From: an uncultured Bacteroidia bacterium
GTDB lineage: Bacteria; Bacteroidota; Bacteroidia; NS11-12g; UBA9320
Assembly: GCA_943787465.1 (NCBI GenBank)
Contig: CALSMN010000001.1
Coordinates: forward strand, 180,173 to 244,172
Reading direction: 5' to 3'
Length of the DNA stretch: 64,000 nt
The notes under the pieces were generated by a model. It was given only the letters and a program-made list of their open reading frames with translations, was not told the DNA's origin and ran no database searches. Below, piece by piece: positions 25,399 through 33,790 of this stretch. Both the position numbers and the translations under genes were made by a program. Every line of letters begins with the position of its first letter. Position 1 is the stretch's first letter.

Positions 25399-26559
25399 TT
25401 AATAACAAGCTTCAATAATAGTGTGGACGGCTTCTGGAGTCACTAATTTATGTTCGCCAAGAGCCACCCATCCTCTATTCCGTAAGGCGTTACTTACTTT
25501 TTTGGCCGTGCCGTCATAGTCGGTAGTATAATCGGAAATATTTGTATCGATATCAAGCGAATGAAAAAAAGATTCCGTTTTTTCAATGGCTTTTTTGGCT
25601 CGTTCTTCTACAGAACCTTCAGTAATGTTCCATACCCGTTTGCCATACTGAGCTAATTTTTCTTTTTTATGCTCCAAAAAATAGTGATAATGTCTTGGGG
25701 CTATGATAGCCAATGTACGCGCATGGTCTATGCCATATAATGCGGTAAGTTCATGACCCATGGCATGAATGGCCCAATCCGAAGGTACTCCTTTTTGAAT
25801 CAATCCGTTAAGGGCCATCGTACAACACCACATAAAGTTAGCAGCTATCGTATAATCACTCGGATCTTGCATCACTTTAGGTGCAGTTTCAATTAAGCTA
25901 TTCATGATACTTTCAGCCAATCGGTCTTGTAAATCTGCTCCTATAGGATAGGTCATGTATTGTTCCATGACATGAGTAAAAGCGTCGGTTATACCATTGG
26001 CTAATTGCCGTTTGTTGATAGATGCCACAACAGATGGATCTAGAATACTAAATTGAGGGAATAATCCCGGTCCGCCCATAGCTAATTTTTCTCCAGTTTC
26101 TTTTCTGGAAATAACAGAACCGCTATTCATTTCTGTTCCAGTAGCAGGAAGTGTAAGCACAGTACCAAAGGGCATTCCTTTTTCAGTTCGTATCCCTTGG
26201 GTTAATATATCCCAAGGTTCTTCGCCTTCAAAAAGAGCCGCAGAAGCCAAAAATTTAGTCCCATCAATTACCGATCCACCGCCTACAGCAAGTAAAAAAT
26301 CTATTTTTTCTTGTCTAATAATAGACAATGCTTTCATGAGTATAGCATATTCTGGATTAGCGGGTATGCCACCAAACTCGATGTAAGTTATTCCATCTAG
26401 TGCTTGAATTACTTGATTATAAATTCCATTTTTTTTGATGCTTCCAGCACCATACAGCATCAGCACACGGGCATTTGATGGAATTTGAGTTTTGATTTTA
26501 GCGATTTCTCCTTTGCCAAATAAAATTTTTACGGGATTGATTAGTTCAAAGTTCTGCAT
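25399..26559 (-). CDS. iron-containing NADPH-dependent alcohol dehydrogenase (YqhD-like)
   Basis: Reduces aldehydes with NADPH. The 386 residues line up closely with E. coli YqhD: FGKGEIAKIKTQIP, the cofactor loop AVGGGSVIDGTKF, LPATGTEMNSGSVIS, metal ligands in DAFTHVMEQYMT, MGHELTALYGIDHARTLA, and VWNITEG. Probably detoxifies reactive aldehydes. Single gene between menB and the divergent acs. Confidence 0.92.
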   Translation of the reverse strand: MQNFELINPVKILFGKGEIAKIKTQIPSNARVLMLYGAGSIKKNGIYNQVIQALDGITYIEFGGIPANPEYAILMKALSIIRQEKIDFLLAVGGGSVIDGTKFLASAALFEGEEPWDILTQGIRTEKGMPFGTVLTLPATGTEMNSGSVISRKETGEKLAMGGPGLFPQFSILDPSVVASINKRQLANGITDAFTHVMEQYMTYPIGADLQDRLAESIMNSLIETAPKVMQDPSDYTIAANFMWCCTMALNGLIQKGVPSDWAIHAMGHELTALYGIDHARTLAIIAPRHYHYFLEHKKEKLAQYGKRVWNITEGSVEERAKKAIEKTESFFHSLDIDTNISDYTTDYDGTAKKVSNALRNRGWVALGEHKLVTPEAVHTIIEACY

Positions 26560-26632
26560 GATTTTCTTTATGCAAGTTTAACACTTAGTGAACCATTTAG
26601 TTCAATGATAGCTATCACCAGAAAAATATGTA

Positions 26633-26640
26633 TAAATTCG
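26633..26640 (+). promoter_or_regulatory. -7-like box TAAATTCG of acs
   Basis: One base from TAnnTTTG, ending four bases before the ATG at 26645. Confidence 0.4.
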
Positions 26641-26644
26641 CTTC

Positions 26645-28555
26645 ATGTCCCGTTTTGTTGCAAAAAGCATCGATCAGTATCATACGTTATACAAAGAGAG
26701 TGTTGAAAATCCCGAAAAATTTTGGGCAGCTTTTGCCGAACAAGAATTCGTTTGGCATAAAAAATGGGAGAACACCCTCTCGTTTGATCTCAGAAAACCA
26801 ACCATTCAATGGTTTGCTGGTGGTAAGTTAAATATCACAGAAAACTGTATCGATAGGCACCTAACTACTCGAGGAAATCAAACGGCTATTCTTTTCGAAC
26901 CCAATGACCCTAAGGATAAGCCATTGCATATTTCATATCAGGAATTATCTAAACAAGTTAATAAGACGGCCAATATGCTTAAAGCATTGGGTGCCCAAAA
27001 AGGAGATCGAATTTGTATTTATATGCCCATGACCCCTGAATTGGCCTATACCGTGTTGGCTTGTGCTCGAATTGGTGCCATTCATTCGGTTGTTTTTGCT
27101 GGATTTAGTGCTCAAAGCTTATCGGATCGAATCAACGATGCTCAATGTTCTCTTTTGGTTACGGCAGACGGCGGATATCGTGGTCAGAAAATCACCCCCC
27201 TCAAAGCAATTGTCGATCAGGCGTTAATTTCCTGTCTAAGTATTCGACGCGTATTGGTACTTCAGCGAACCGGGTTAAAAGTATCCATGAAATCAGGTCG
27301 AGATGTATGGTGGCATGAAGTGTTTGCGAAAGCATCGGATGCATGTGTTGCCGAAAGTATGGATGCTGAGGATAGCTTATTTATTTTGTACACGAGCGGG
27401 AGTACGGGAAAACCCAAAGGCATGGTACATACTTGTGGGGGGTATATGGTATATACTAATTACTCATTTCGAAATGTTTTTCAATACCAAGAGGGCGATA
27501 TCTACTGGTGTACTGCAGACATTGGATGGATTACCGGACATAGTTATATTCTTTACGGTCCACTGAGTGCTGGAGCGACTACCGTGATGTTTGAGGGAAT
27601 ACCAAGTTATCCAGATATGGGACGGTTTTGGCGTATCATCGAAAAACATAAGGTCAATATTTTCTATACAGCTCCTACAGCTATCCGTTCATTGGCCAGT
27701 GGTGACTTGAGCTGGGTACATTCGCATGATCTAGGCAGTTTAAAAACATTAGGTACCGTAGGCGAACCTATTAATTTAGAGGCCTGGCAATGGTATAATG
27801 AGCATATTGGTCAGGGTCAATGTCCTATTGTAGATACTTGGTGGCAAACAGAAACAGGAGGTATAATGATATCAAATCTTGCAGGTGTTTCGAAAGATAT
27901 ACCCACTTTTGCTACGTTACCTCTTCCCGGTATTCAGCCATGTTTAATGGATGAGGCAGGCAATGAAATTGCCACTCTTGAAGCCGAAGGTCGTTTATGT
28001 ATTCAATTTCCTTGGCCCAGCATGGCTAGGACTATTTATGGGAATCATCAGCGTTTTGCAGATACGTATTATCGCGCATTTGAAGGAAAATATTTTACTG
28101 GGGACGGTGCCAAACGCGATAAAAACGGGAATTACCGGATTACAGGTCGTGTAGATGATGTAGTGATTGTCAGCGGGCACAATCTTGGTACAGCTGAAAT
28201 TGAGAATGCTATTAATGAACACCCTCTTATTGCCGAAAGTGCGGTAGTAGGATATCCTCATCCAATCAAAGGACATGCTATATATGCCTTTGTAACCTTG
28301 CGATCACCGAAGCATGAAGATGCTTCGGTGGGGATTAAAATAGAAATCAACAGTCTAGTTACGTCATTAATAGGCCCAATAGCAAAACCCGAAAAAATAC
28401 AATTTACAGCTGGTCTTCCTAAAACCCGAAGTGGTAAAATCATGCGTCGTATTCTTCGAAAAATAGCGGAGGGTAACACGGAAAGTTTGGGCGATATATC
28501 CACCTTACTCAATCCAGATTGTGTGGAGCAAATCATACAAGGAGCGAGCATTTAA
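26645..28555 (+). CDS. acs: acetyl-CoA synthetase
   Basis: Activates acetate to acetyl-CoA through acetyl-AMP. The 636-residue ANL-family enzyme has the P-loop YTSGSTGKPKGMVH, DTWWQTETGG (A5-like motif), YFTGDGAKRDKNGNYRITGRVDDVV, and the lysine motif TRSGKIMRRILRK, whose Lys is the usual acetylation switch. Length is normal. It overlaps the last codon of the convergent methylase gene by four bases. Confidence 0.95.
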   Translation: MSRFVAKSIDQYHTLYKESVENPEKFWAAFAEQEFVWHKKWENTLSFDLRKPTIQWFAGGKLNITENCIDRHLTTRGNQTAILFEPNDPKDKPLHISYQELSKQVNKTANMLKALGAQKGDRICIYMPMTPELAYTVLACARIGAIHSVVFAGFSAQSLSDRINDAQCSLLVTADGGYRGQKITPLKAIVDQALISCLSIRRVLVLQRTGLKVSMKSGRDVWWHEVFAKASDACVAESMDAEDSLFILYTSGSTGKPKGMVHTCGGYMVYTNYSFRNVFQYQEGDIYWCTADIGWITGHSYILYGPLSAGATTVMFEGIPSYPDMGRFWRIIEKHKVNIFYTAPTAIRSLASGDLSWVHSHDLGSLKTLGTVGEPINLEAWQWYNEHIGQGQCPIVDTWWQTETGGIMISNLAGVSKDIPTFATLPLPGIQPCLMDEAGNEIATLEAEGRLCIQFPWPSMARTIYGNHQRFADTYYRAFEGKYFTGDGAKRDKNGNYRITGRVDDVVIVSGHNLGTAEIENAINEHPLIAESAVVGYPHPIKGHAIYAFVTLRSPKHEDASVGIKIEINSLVTSLIGPIAKPEKIQFTAGLPKTRSGKIMRRILRKIAEGNTESLGDISTLLNPDCVEQIIQGASI

Positions 28556-29253
28556 CCAGCAATGATATAAATGCAAGGTTTTTTGTGAAGCTCTATTTCT
28601 TTTGGTTTCCAATCCCGAATGGGTTTTGAAATAATGGTTTCTTTTCCATCCTTTTCTAAATCTACAGCAACACACAATTGTGTTGAGTGTTGGAGATTCT
28701 TGATCAAAAATTCCAAAAATGCATTATTGCGATAAGGAGCTTCCATAAAAATTTGAGTAGTCTTTCGTGCCCGGTATTCCATATCCTTTAAAGCAAGGAT
28801 TCGATCTTTGGAGTCAATAGGAAGGTATCCGTTAAACTGAAAGTTCTGCCCATTAAAACCACTGGCCATAAGTGCTAAAAATAGGGATGAACTTCCAGAC
28901 AAAGGGACTACTCGCACCTGCTTTGCGTGGGCATAACGAACTACTTCATGGCCTGGATCTGCTATAGCAGGCAAACCAGCTTCAGACAAAACGCCAATTG
29001 GGAAATCGTTAATGTATTGATCAAAAAATAGTTTAAATCCCGAGTAATTGTCATGTTTGTTCAGTTCAATACAAACAAACTCATCTTGTGGAGTGGGGTG
29101 TCCAATGGCTTTTAAAAAAGCACGAGCTGTTTTTTCGCGCTCTACTATAAAGTGACGGATGGTATAGATTTTTTCTATTGTACGTGGGGGTAAATAATCC
29201 TTGGAAAATTCACCAATAAAGTTGGGAACAAGGTAGAGCGATGGATTAGTCAA
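28552..29253 (-). CDS. RsmI-like tetrapyrrole-methylase family SAM-dependent methyltransferase
   Basis: A 233-residue protein related to RsmI, which methylates 16S rRNA C1402. Visible: LYLVPNFIGEFS at the start, GVLSEAGLPAIADPGHEVV (SAM site), PLSGSSSLFLALMASGF, GYLPIDSKDR and IFMEAPYRN. The frame is open to 29307, but that would run 62 bases into the preceding gene; TTG at 29253 gives the usual MTNPSLYLVP-type start with an 8-base overlap. Bacteroidota often have this form beside a separate RsmI, so the substrate is not certain. Confidence 0.83.
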   Translation of the reverse strand: MTNPSLYLVPNFIGEFSKDYLPPRTIEKIYTIRHFIVEREKTARAFLKAIGHPTPQDEFVCIELNKHDNYSGFKLFFDQYINDFPIGVLSEAGLPAIADPGHEVVRYAHAKQVRVVPLSGSSSLFLALMASGFNGQNFQFNGYLPIDSKDRILALKDMEYRARKTTQIFMEAPYRNNAFLEFLIKNLQHSTQLCVAVDLEKDGKETIISKPIRDWKPKEIELHKKPCIYIIAG

Positions 29254-30025
29254 AGCGTTGTAAAAATTGAAGACTAGTTTGATTAAATAGCATGGGTTGT
29301 TCAACATTTACTACATGGCCACATCTAGGAATAACTTCCAATGATGCATGGACATGATGGGACACTAATTTTTGAATAGGAGGTAAAAACATGTGATCTT
29401 GTGAGCCCATAATATATAGCGTGGGGATGGGTAAATCATTGATTCTAAACAACCGAAGTAGTGGATTTACCTCAGCAACAAGCGTAAACCACCGTTGAAA
29501 CTCCTTTTGATAGAGCTTTTTAGCTTCGTTAATGAATAAGTTTCGACTTTCTTGGTGTGATTTTTTGGGCATAATTACATGAGCAAAAAATCGGTATAAC
29601 ATCAAGTACGGAACAACAGATTTAAATATTACCCCTAGTTTCATGAGGACTTGTCCTCTGAGATTTATTTTCATAATGGCTCCACCCAATATCATACTTT
29701 TGGTACGTTCAGGAAATCGTTCGGCGAGTTCCCGAATAATGATCGTACCCAAGGATATACCTATCCAATGGGTAGATGTTATTTTGAGATGATCCAATAC
29801 TTCAATCACCTCATTACCTATATTTTTAAAAGAATACGATTTCAGTTGTTCGTAAATGGGTTTTTTAGATTTTCCGTGTCCTCGGAGATCAATGAGCAAT
29901 ACATTATACTGGGGTTTAAAGGCTCGTATTTGTTTGTACCAAATGCTGCTGCTTCCTCCAGCACCATGCACAAAGGTTACCCAAGGGGCATCCGGATTAC
30001 AGAGATGTGTGATGAAATAAAGCAT
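29246..30025 (-). CDS. alpha/beta-fold hydrolase
   Basis: A 259-residue serine hydrolase. Oxyanion region FVHGAGGSSSIW near residue 19, LIDLRGHGKS, nucleophile elbow GISLGT with Ser near 95, acid in MGSQDHMFLP and His in CGHVVNVEQP. No signal peptide. A minus-strand -7 box TATCTTTG (30042-30049) lies 17 bases upstream of the ATG. Substrate unknown; it is the first gene of a pair with the methylase. Confidence 0.85.
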   Translation of the reverse strand: MLYFITHLCNPDAPWVTFVHGAGGSSSIWYKQIRAFKPQYNVLLIDLRGHGKSKKPIYEQLKSYSFKNIGNEVIEVLDHLKITSTHWIGISLGTIIIRELAERFPERTKSMILGGAIMKINLRGQVLMKLGVIFKSVVPYLMLYRFFAHVIMPKKSHQESRNLFINEAKKLYQKEFQRWFTLVAEVNPLLRLFRINDLPIPTLYIMGSQDHMFLPPIQKLVSHHVHASLEVIPRCGHVVNVEQPMLFNQTSLQFLQRFD

Positions 30026-30123
30026 ACAAGTTTAAACTCAACAAAGATACATGATCAAAGATTGGTCTGCCTACTATTTTTATTTCAAGGTATAATTTCC
30101 ATTTTTTGTATAAAAATCATATG

Positions 30124-30566
30124 AATTTATGACCAAAATCATATTTCAACCGAACGTTAAATTAATAATATGTATTCTATTTGCAGTTGGAAGTTTTCTA
30201 TAGCTTTCAGAGTTTTCATATTCAAGAGCTCCTGAATACAAAAAATAGGGGATACTTTTTGTAGGAGGGGGCTTTTATTGAATAATACGCAATAAACGGA
30301 ATGCTCAATACACACGAATTAAATTTTCTAGAAAATTGGAAAAGAAATGAATCTTCATTTTATGATTGATCAACGCTTAATATATTCTCTCATTAAAACA
30401 AAAGATTATTTAGGTATCGATGCTTATTGTTGATATTGAAATATACATTTTGGTTTATTTTTTTAACAAATACTTTTATTGGATGGACTTTTAACTGTTT
30501 GGTAAGAAACTAAACAAAGCGAATAGTACTGCCAGACTTGATTTTATAAGCGTCATTAGTATACAT
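30124..30566. other. 443-bp spacer without a recognisable gene
   Basis: AT-rich stretch between the hydrolase and hpd. The only item seen is a 22-codon frame at 30301-30369 beginning MLNTHELNFLENWKRNE, which might be the remnant of a membrane protein N-terminus; it has no visible continuation. The hpd promoter is at its right end. Confidence 0.5.
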
Positions 30567-30569
30567 TTG
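30538..30569 (+). promoter_or_regulatory. promoter of hpd
   Basis: TTG (30538-30540), 21 bases, TACATTTG (30562-30569). The box overlaps the in-frame TTG at 30567, which rules out that codon as start and leaves the ATG at 30582. Confidence 0.65.
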
Positions 30570-30581
30570 TACTCAATTTAT

Positions 30582-31715
30582 ATGAGTATTAATAGATTAA
30601 CACTTCCCAAAGTATACGACGAAGCTCAGGACTTTATGCCCTTGTTAGGGACGGATTATGTAGAAATATATGTCAGCAATAGCAAGCAAGCAGCCCATTT
30701 CTATAAAACTGCTTTTGGATTTCAAGAACTGGCTTATGCTGGATTGGAAACAGGACTAAAGGACAGGGAGAGTTATGTTTTATACCAAGATAAAATCAGG
30801 CTTGTACTCACATCTCCACTGAAAAGTGGGACCACCATTGGTCAACATATTGAAGCCCATGGTGATGGAGTAAAAGTAGTAGCACTTTGGGTGCCTGATG
30901 CACAAATCGCCTATGATGAGGCGATCAGTCGAGGTGCGAAACATTATATGACACCAACCAAAGAAGAAGATGCGGACGGCTATGTCATTCGTTCAGGTAT
31001 ATATACCTATGGAGAGACCGTACATATTTTTGTTGAACGTAATCATTACAATGGGATTTTCTTGCCAGGATATACAGCTTGGGAAACAGCCTATAAGCCA
31101 ATCCCCACTGGATTATTGTATATTGATCATATGGTAGGTAACGTGGAGTTAGGTGAAATGAATACGTGGGTGAATTTTTATAAAGATGTACTTGGTTTTG
31201 CTCAAATAGTTTCTTTTGATGATAAAGATATATCTACGGATTATACAGCTCTCATGAGTAAAGTAATGAGCAATGGAAACGGTAGAATTAAATTTCCAAT
31301 CAATGAACCAGCTGACGGTAAAAAGAAATCTCAAATAGAGGAATATCTCGATTTTTATGAAGGACCCGGGGTACAACATATTGCCGTAGCAACTAATGAT
31401 ATTATAAAAACTGTGCGGGAGTTGGTGTCTCGTGGAATAGAATTTTTACGTGTGCCAGATACCTATTATGATGTGGTATTAGATCGAGTGGGTGAAATTG
31501 ATGAAGATATTGCACCATTAAGGGAATTGGGTATATTGGTAGATCGTGACGATGAAGGCTATTTACTTCAAATATTTACAAAACCCATCGAACCTAGGCC
31601 TACACTTTTCTTTGAAATCATTCAGCGTAAAGGGGCGACTTCTTTTGGTAAAGGAAACTTTAAAGCTCTATTCGAAGCCATCGAACGAGAACAGGAATTG
31701 CGTGGTACATTATAA
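30582..31715 (+). CDS. hpd: 4-hydroxyphenylpyruvate dioxygenase
   Basis: Converts 4-hydroxyphenylpyruvate to homogentisate in tyrosine breakdown. The 377-residue protein has two glyoxalase-like halves. The iron ligands are in YIDHMVGNV (His), GVQHIAVATNDI (His) and FFEIIQRKGATSFGKGNF (Glu), the last followed by the conserved C-terminal helix FKALFEAIEREQ. Stands alone; homogentisate dioxygenase is not in the window. Its stop is followed at once by the accessory patch with palindromic elements. Confidence 0.96.
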   Translation: MSINRLTLPKVYDEAQDFMPLLGTDYVEIYVSNSKQAAHFYKTAFGFQELAYAGLETGLKDRESYVLYQDKIRLVLTSPLKSGTTIGQHIEAHGDGVKVVALWVPDAQIAYDEAISRGAKHYMTPTKEEDADGYVIRSGIYTYGETVHIFVERNHYNGIFLPGYTAWETAYKPIPTGLLYIDHMVGNVELGEMNTWVNFYKDVLGFAQIVSFDDKDISTDYTALMSKVMSNGNGRIKFPINEPADGKKKSQIEEYLDFYEGPGVQHIAVATNDIIKTVRELVSRGIEFLRVPDTYYDVVLDRVGEIDEDIAPLRELGILVDRDDEGYLLQIFTKPIEPRPTLFFEIIQRKGATSFGKGNFKALFEAIEREQELRGTL

Positions 31716-31730
31716 GTGTTTTGGGTATAG

Positions 31731-31864
31731 CGTGACGGTCTCGGCTATGAGTAGTTGCGTGGATTGGCAATAACCTTTGCAAGTACACACCAAGCTAAAA
31801 ATCCTCGAGGATTTTCAGAAATAGGCGAGAACAAGCTATTACTTATAGCCATTGTTGGGCAACG
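31731..31864 (-). repeat. attC-like palindromic element A, downstream of the Fic pseudogene
   Basis: Arms GGCTATGAGTAGTTGC (31743-31758) and GCTATTACTTATAGCC (31835-31850) pair over 16 positions: 13 Watson-Crick, 2 G-T, 1 mismatch. The outer end reads CCATTGTTGG (31849-31858), ten bases before the Fic stop. A perfect 18-base palindrome AAAATCCTCGAGGATTTT (31798-31815) lies in the loop. The ends match element B while the middle differs, as in integron attC sites. No integrase is in the window. Confidence 0.7.
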
Positions 31865-31867
31865 TTT

Positions 31868-32991
31868 TTATTTAAATAACTTTGTGTATTCTCTAAATAA
31901 ATAAATTTTTCCTCTTTTTGCACCGGTTATTTCAGTTAATACTTCTAGCTTTTCTAGCTCTTCAATTAATTTATAAACAGAAGGTGAGGATAAACCTGTC
32001 AAGTCTTTAACTTTTTGGGCATCTATAATTGGTCGCTGATATAGATGGTTTAAAATCAATTGAGCATTATACGAGCGACTTCCTAATGTTTGTAGTTTAG
32101 CTTCAACTTCTTTTTGTAGTTTTAAAATACTATCAAATGTATTTATTCCGTTTTTTGCAGTTTCTATTACTCCAACTAAAAAGAATTTGAACCATTGACT
32201 TAAGTCACTTTTTTCCCTAACTTTTGTTAGGTTGTCATAATATAGCATTCTGTTTCTTTCGAAAAAATCAGAGAGATAAAGGATAGGTTTTTTTAATATC
32301 CCTTTCTCAACCAAATACAAGGTAATCATTAATCTGCCAACTCTTCCATTACCATCCAAAAAGGGATGAATTGTTTCAAATTGATAATGTATTAATGCAA
32401 TTTTAAGCAAGTCGGGAAAAATGATTCAATATTGTGAGCAAAATTTTCTAAATCGCCCATATAATCATTAACACTTGTGTGAATAGGTGGAATGAATGTA
32501 GCGTCATTTATACTAGCTCCTCCTATCCAGTTTTGGCTACTCCTAAACTCTCCAGGAAGTTTATGTTTTCCTCTTACTCCTTTTAGTAGTATTTTATGAG
32601 TTTCTCTTATTAACCTAGAGGAAAAAGGTAAGTTTTTCTAAACTTTTATAGCAGAATTTAATGCTTCGATATAATTATGTACTTCTTCCCAATCATCTCT
32701 TTTTTCATCATTTACATCTTCTTTATCTAATAAAGCATCTTCTATGTTTGTTTTTGTTCCTTCAATTTTACTTGATTGCGTTGCCTCTTTTAAAACGTGC
32801 ATACTGATAAATAAATCGATATTTGGAATGTATTCAGAATACATATCGAGTCTTCCAAGTTGTCTGTCTGCTTGACTTAAAAGGTTTAATACTTCCATAT
32901 CGTCAATAACCCATTGTTGATTTATTTTATTGGGTTGAAAGCTTTTATAAGTTCCTTGGTTTATATAATTACCAGATTTGAATGTTTTCAT
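31868..32991 (-). pseudogene. Fic family protein, inactivated by a stop codon and a frameshift
   Basis: A Fic AMP-transferase with C-terminal winged helix, about 370 residues if intact. N-terminal part (start 32991) includes the inhibitory motif SSKIEG, then a TAG at 32638-32640 after residue 117. The same frame continues past it (LPFSSRLIRETHKILLKGVRG) to about 32413, where one T is missing in a T-run and the frame shifts to the part holding the intact Fic motif HPFLDGNGRVGR. The C-terminus (LTGLSSPSVYKLIEELEKL) is a winged helix. Both lesions are outside the motif, so decay appears recent. Promoter and operators persist. Confidence 0.88.
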
Positions 32992-32996
32992 TTTTA

Positions 32997-33014
32997 TTTA
33001 AGTATAAGCTTAAA
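32997..33014. promoter_or_regulatory. operator-like repeat 1 upstream of the Fic gene
   Basis: TTTAAGTATAAGCTTAAA, a dyad (TTTAAG / CTTAAA) that overlaps the predicted transcription start of the Fic gene. A copy with 15 of 18 identical bases lies at 33071-33088. Confidence 0.55.
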
Positions 33015-33047
33015 CAAAGATACTTCTTAATTAAGAAAATCACAAAA
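33015..33047 (-). promoter_or_regulatory. promoter of the Fic gene
   Basis: Minus strand TTTTG (33047-33043), 20 bases, TATCTTTG (33022-33015). Fits the phylum consensus; leader of about 18 bases. Confidence 0.6.
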
Positions 33048-33070
33048 TTATTAAATAAGAGAGGTTGTTA

Positions 33071-33088
33071 ATTAAGTATAGCCTTAAA
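33071..33088. promoter_or_regulatory. operator-like repeat 2 upstream of the Fic gene
   Basis: ATTAAGTATAGCCTTAAA, a near copy of the dyad at 32997-33014, placed 74 bases further upstream, just beyond the -33 box. Two sites flanking a promoter suggest binding by the Fic protein's own winged helix. Confidence 0.5.
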
Positions 33089-33118
33089 TTCTTAATTATT
33101 GAAGTGTGCTATTTAATG

Positions 33119-33254
33119 TTGCACAACGGCTCGGGTATGAAACGTAGGGCATATCGGAGCTGCGTACCTGTCCACCGAGACAAAGTTTGCTAAGAACCCA
33201 AAAGTTGCGGAAGCCACTGTCCGCCCTATGTTTTATACCCATTGTTGGCGGTAG
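33119..33254 (-). repeat. attC-like palindromic element B, downstream of the AAA remnant
   Basis: Arms GGGTATGAAACGTAGGGC (33133-33150) and GCCCTATGTTTTATACCC (33223-33240) pair over all 18 positions, 16 Watson-Crick and two G-T. The outer end CCATTGTTGG (33239-33248) is ten bases from the stop of the AAA remnant, the same layout as element A. The left side ACGGCTCGGGTATGA aligns with ACGGTCTCGGCTATGA of element A. Confidence 0.75.
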
Positions 33255-33257
33255 TTT

Positions 33258-33556
33258 TTATTTTATTAACTCTATCAATTTTTTATTCTGCTCTAAGAAT
33301 GTGTCCATATCAAATTGACCTTCTGAATATTAGTGTAGCTTAATTGTACATACACTTCTTCCTTTTGATTGAAGTAATCGAGAGGGTGATTAATTTGACC
33401 AGACTCGACTAATGATAGAGCTTGAAGAAAACTACTTTTTCCTGATTCATTTATACCTAAAAGTGCAAATGTGTGACTTCCATTTACGGCTTTAACATCA
33501 AGTTCAAGGCTTTCAATACTTCTGTAGTTTGATATGTCTATTTTGTCTAGTTTCAT
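33258..33556 (-). pseudogene. AAA ATPase (OLD/RecF-like) reduced to its two ends
   Basis: Codons from ATG 33556 encode the N-terminus of an AAA-15/OLD-type ATPase: MKLDKIDISNYRSIESLELDV and Walker A LLGINESGKSSFLQAL. After about 80 residues the frame is lost near SYTNI; the following bases, read one frame over, give EGQFDMDTFLEQNKKLIELIK and a TAA at 33258, a typical C-terminal end. The middle with Walker B is missing, so an internal deletion has fused head and tail. An upstream ATG at 33577 is in frame but the family start is at 33556. Confidence 0.75.
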
Positions 33557-33790
33557 AGTCTTAGATATTGAACACAACTTGTTGTTAATGCAAATAAAGA
33601 GTAAGTATTCAATTTTATCATTCTATATTTATGTTAATCTGCTATAAAGTCATAAAAACAGCTATTTTTTTAAATGAAATCTAGGGTTATTGCGAATGTT
33701 TAGCGGAGTAGAAAATAACGATACCACCAACTAGAAAATGGTAGATTGTGGTGCAGAATTAATTCATCAGTAAGTTACATTATTAGACGA
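33557..33790. other. spacer between the AAA remnant and nadK
   Basis: AT-rich, no gene seen. It would hold the remnant's promoter and the right boundary of the accessory patch. No third palindromic element of the A/B type is visible. Confidence 0.4.

Noticed and set aside
31731..33255. Insertion sequence or transposon between hpd and nadK
   Set aside because: No transposase frame and no terminal inverted repeats flank the patch; the palindromes lie at gene 3' ends instead.
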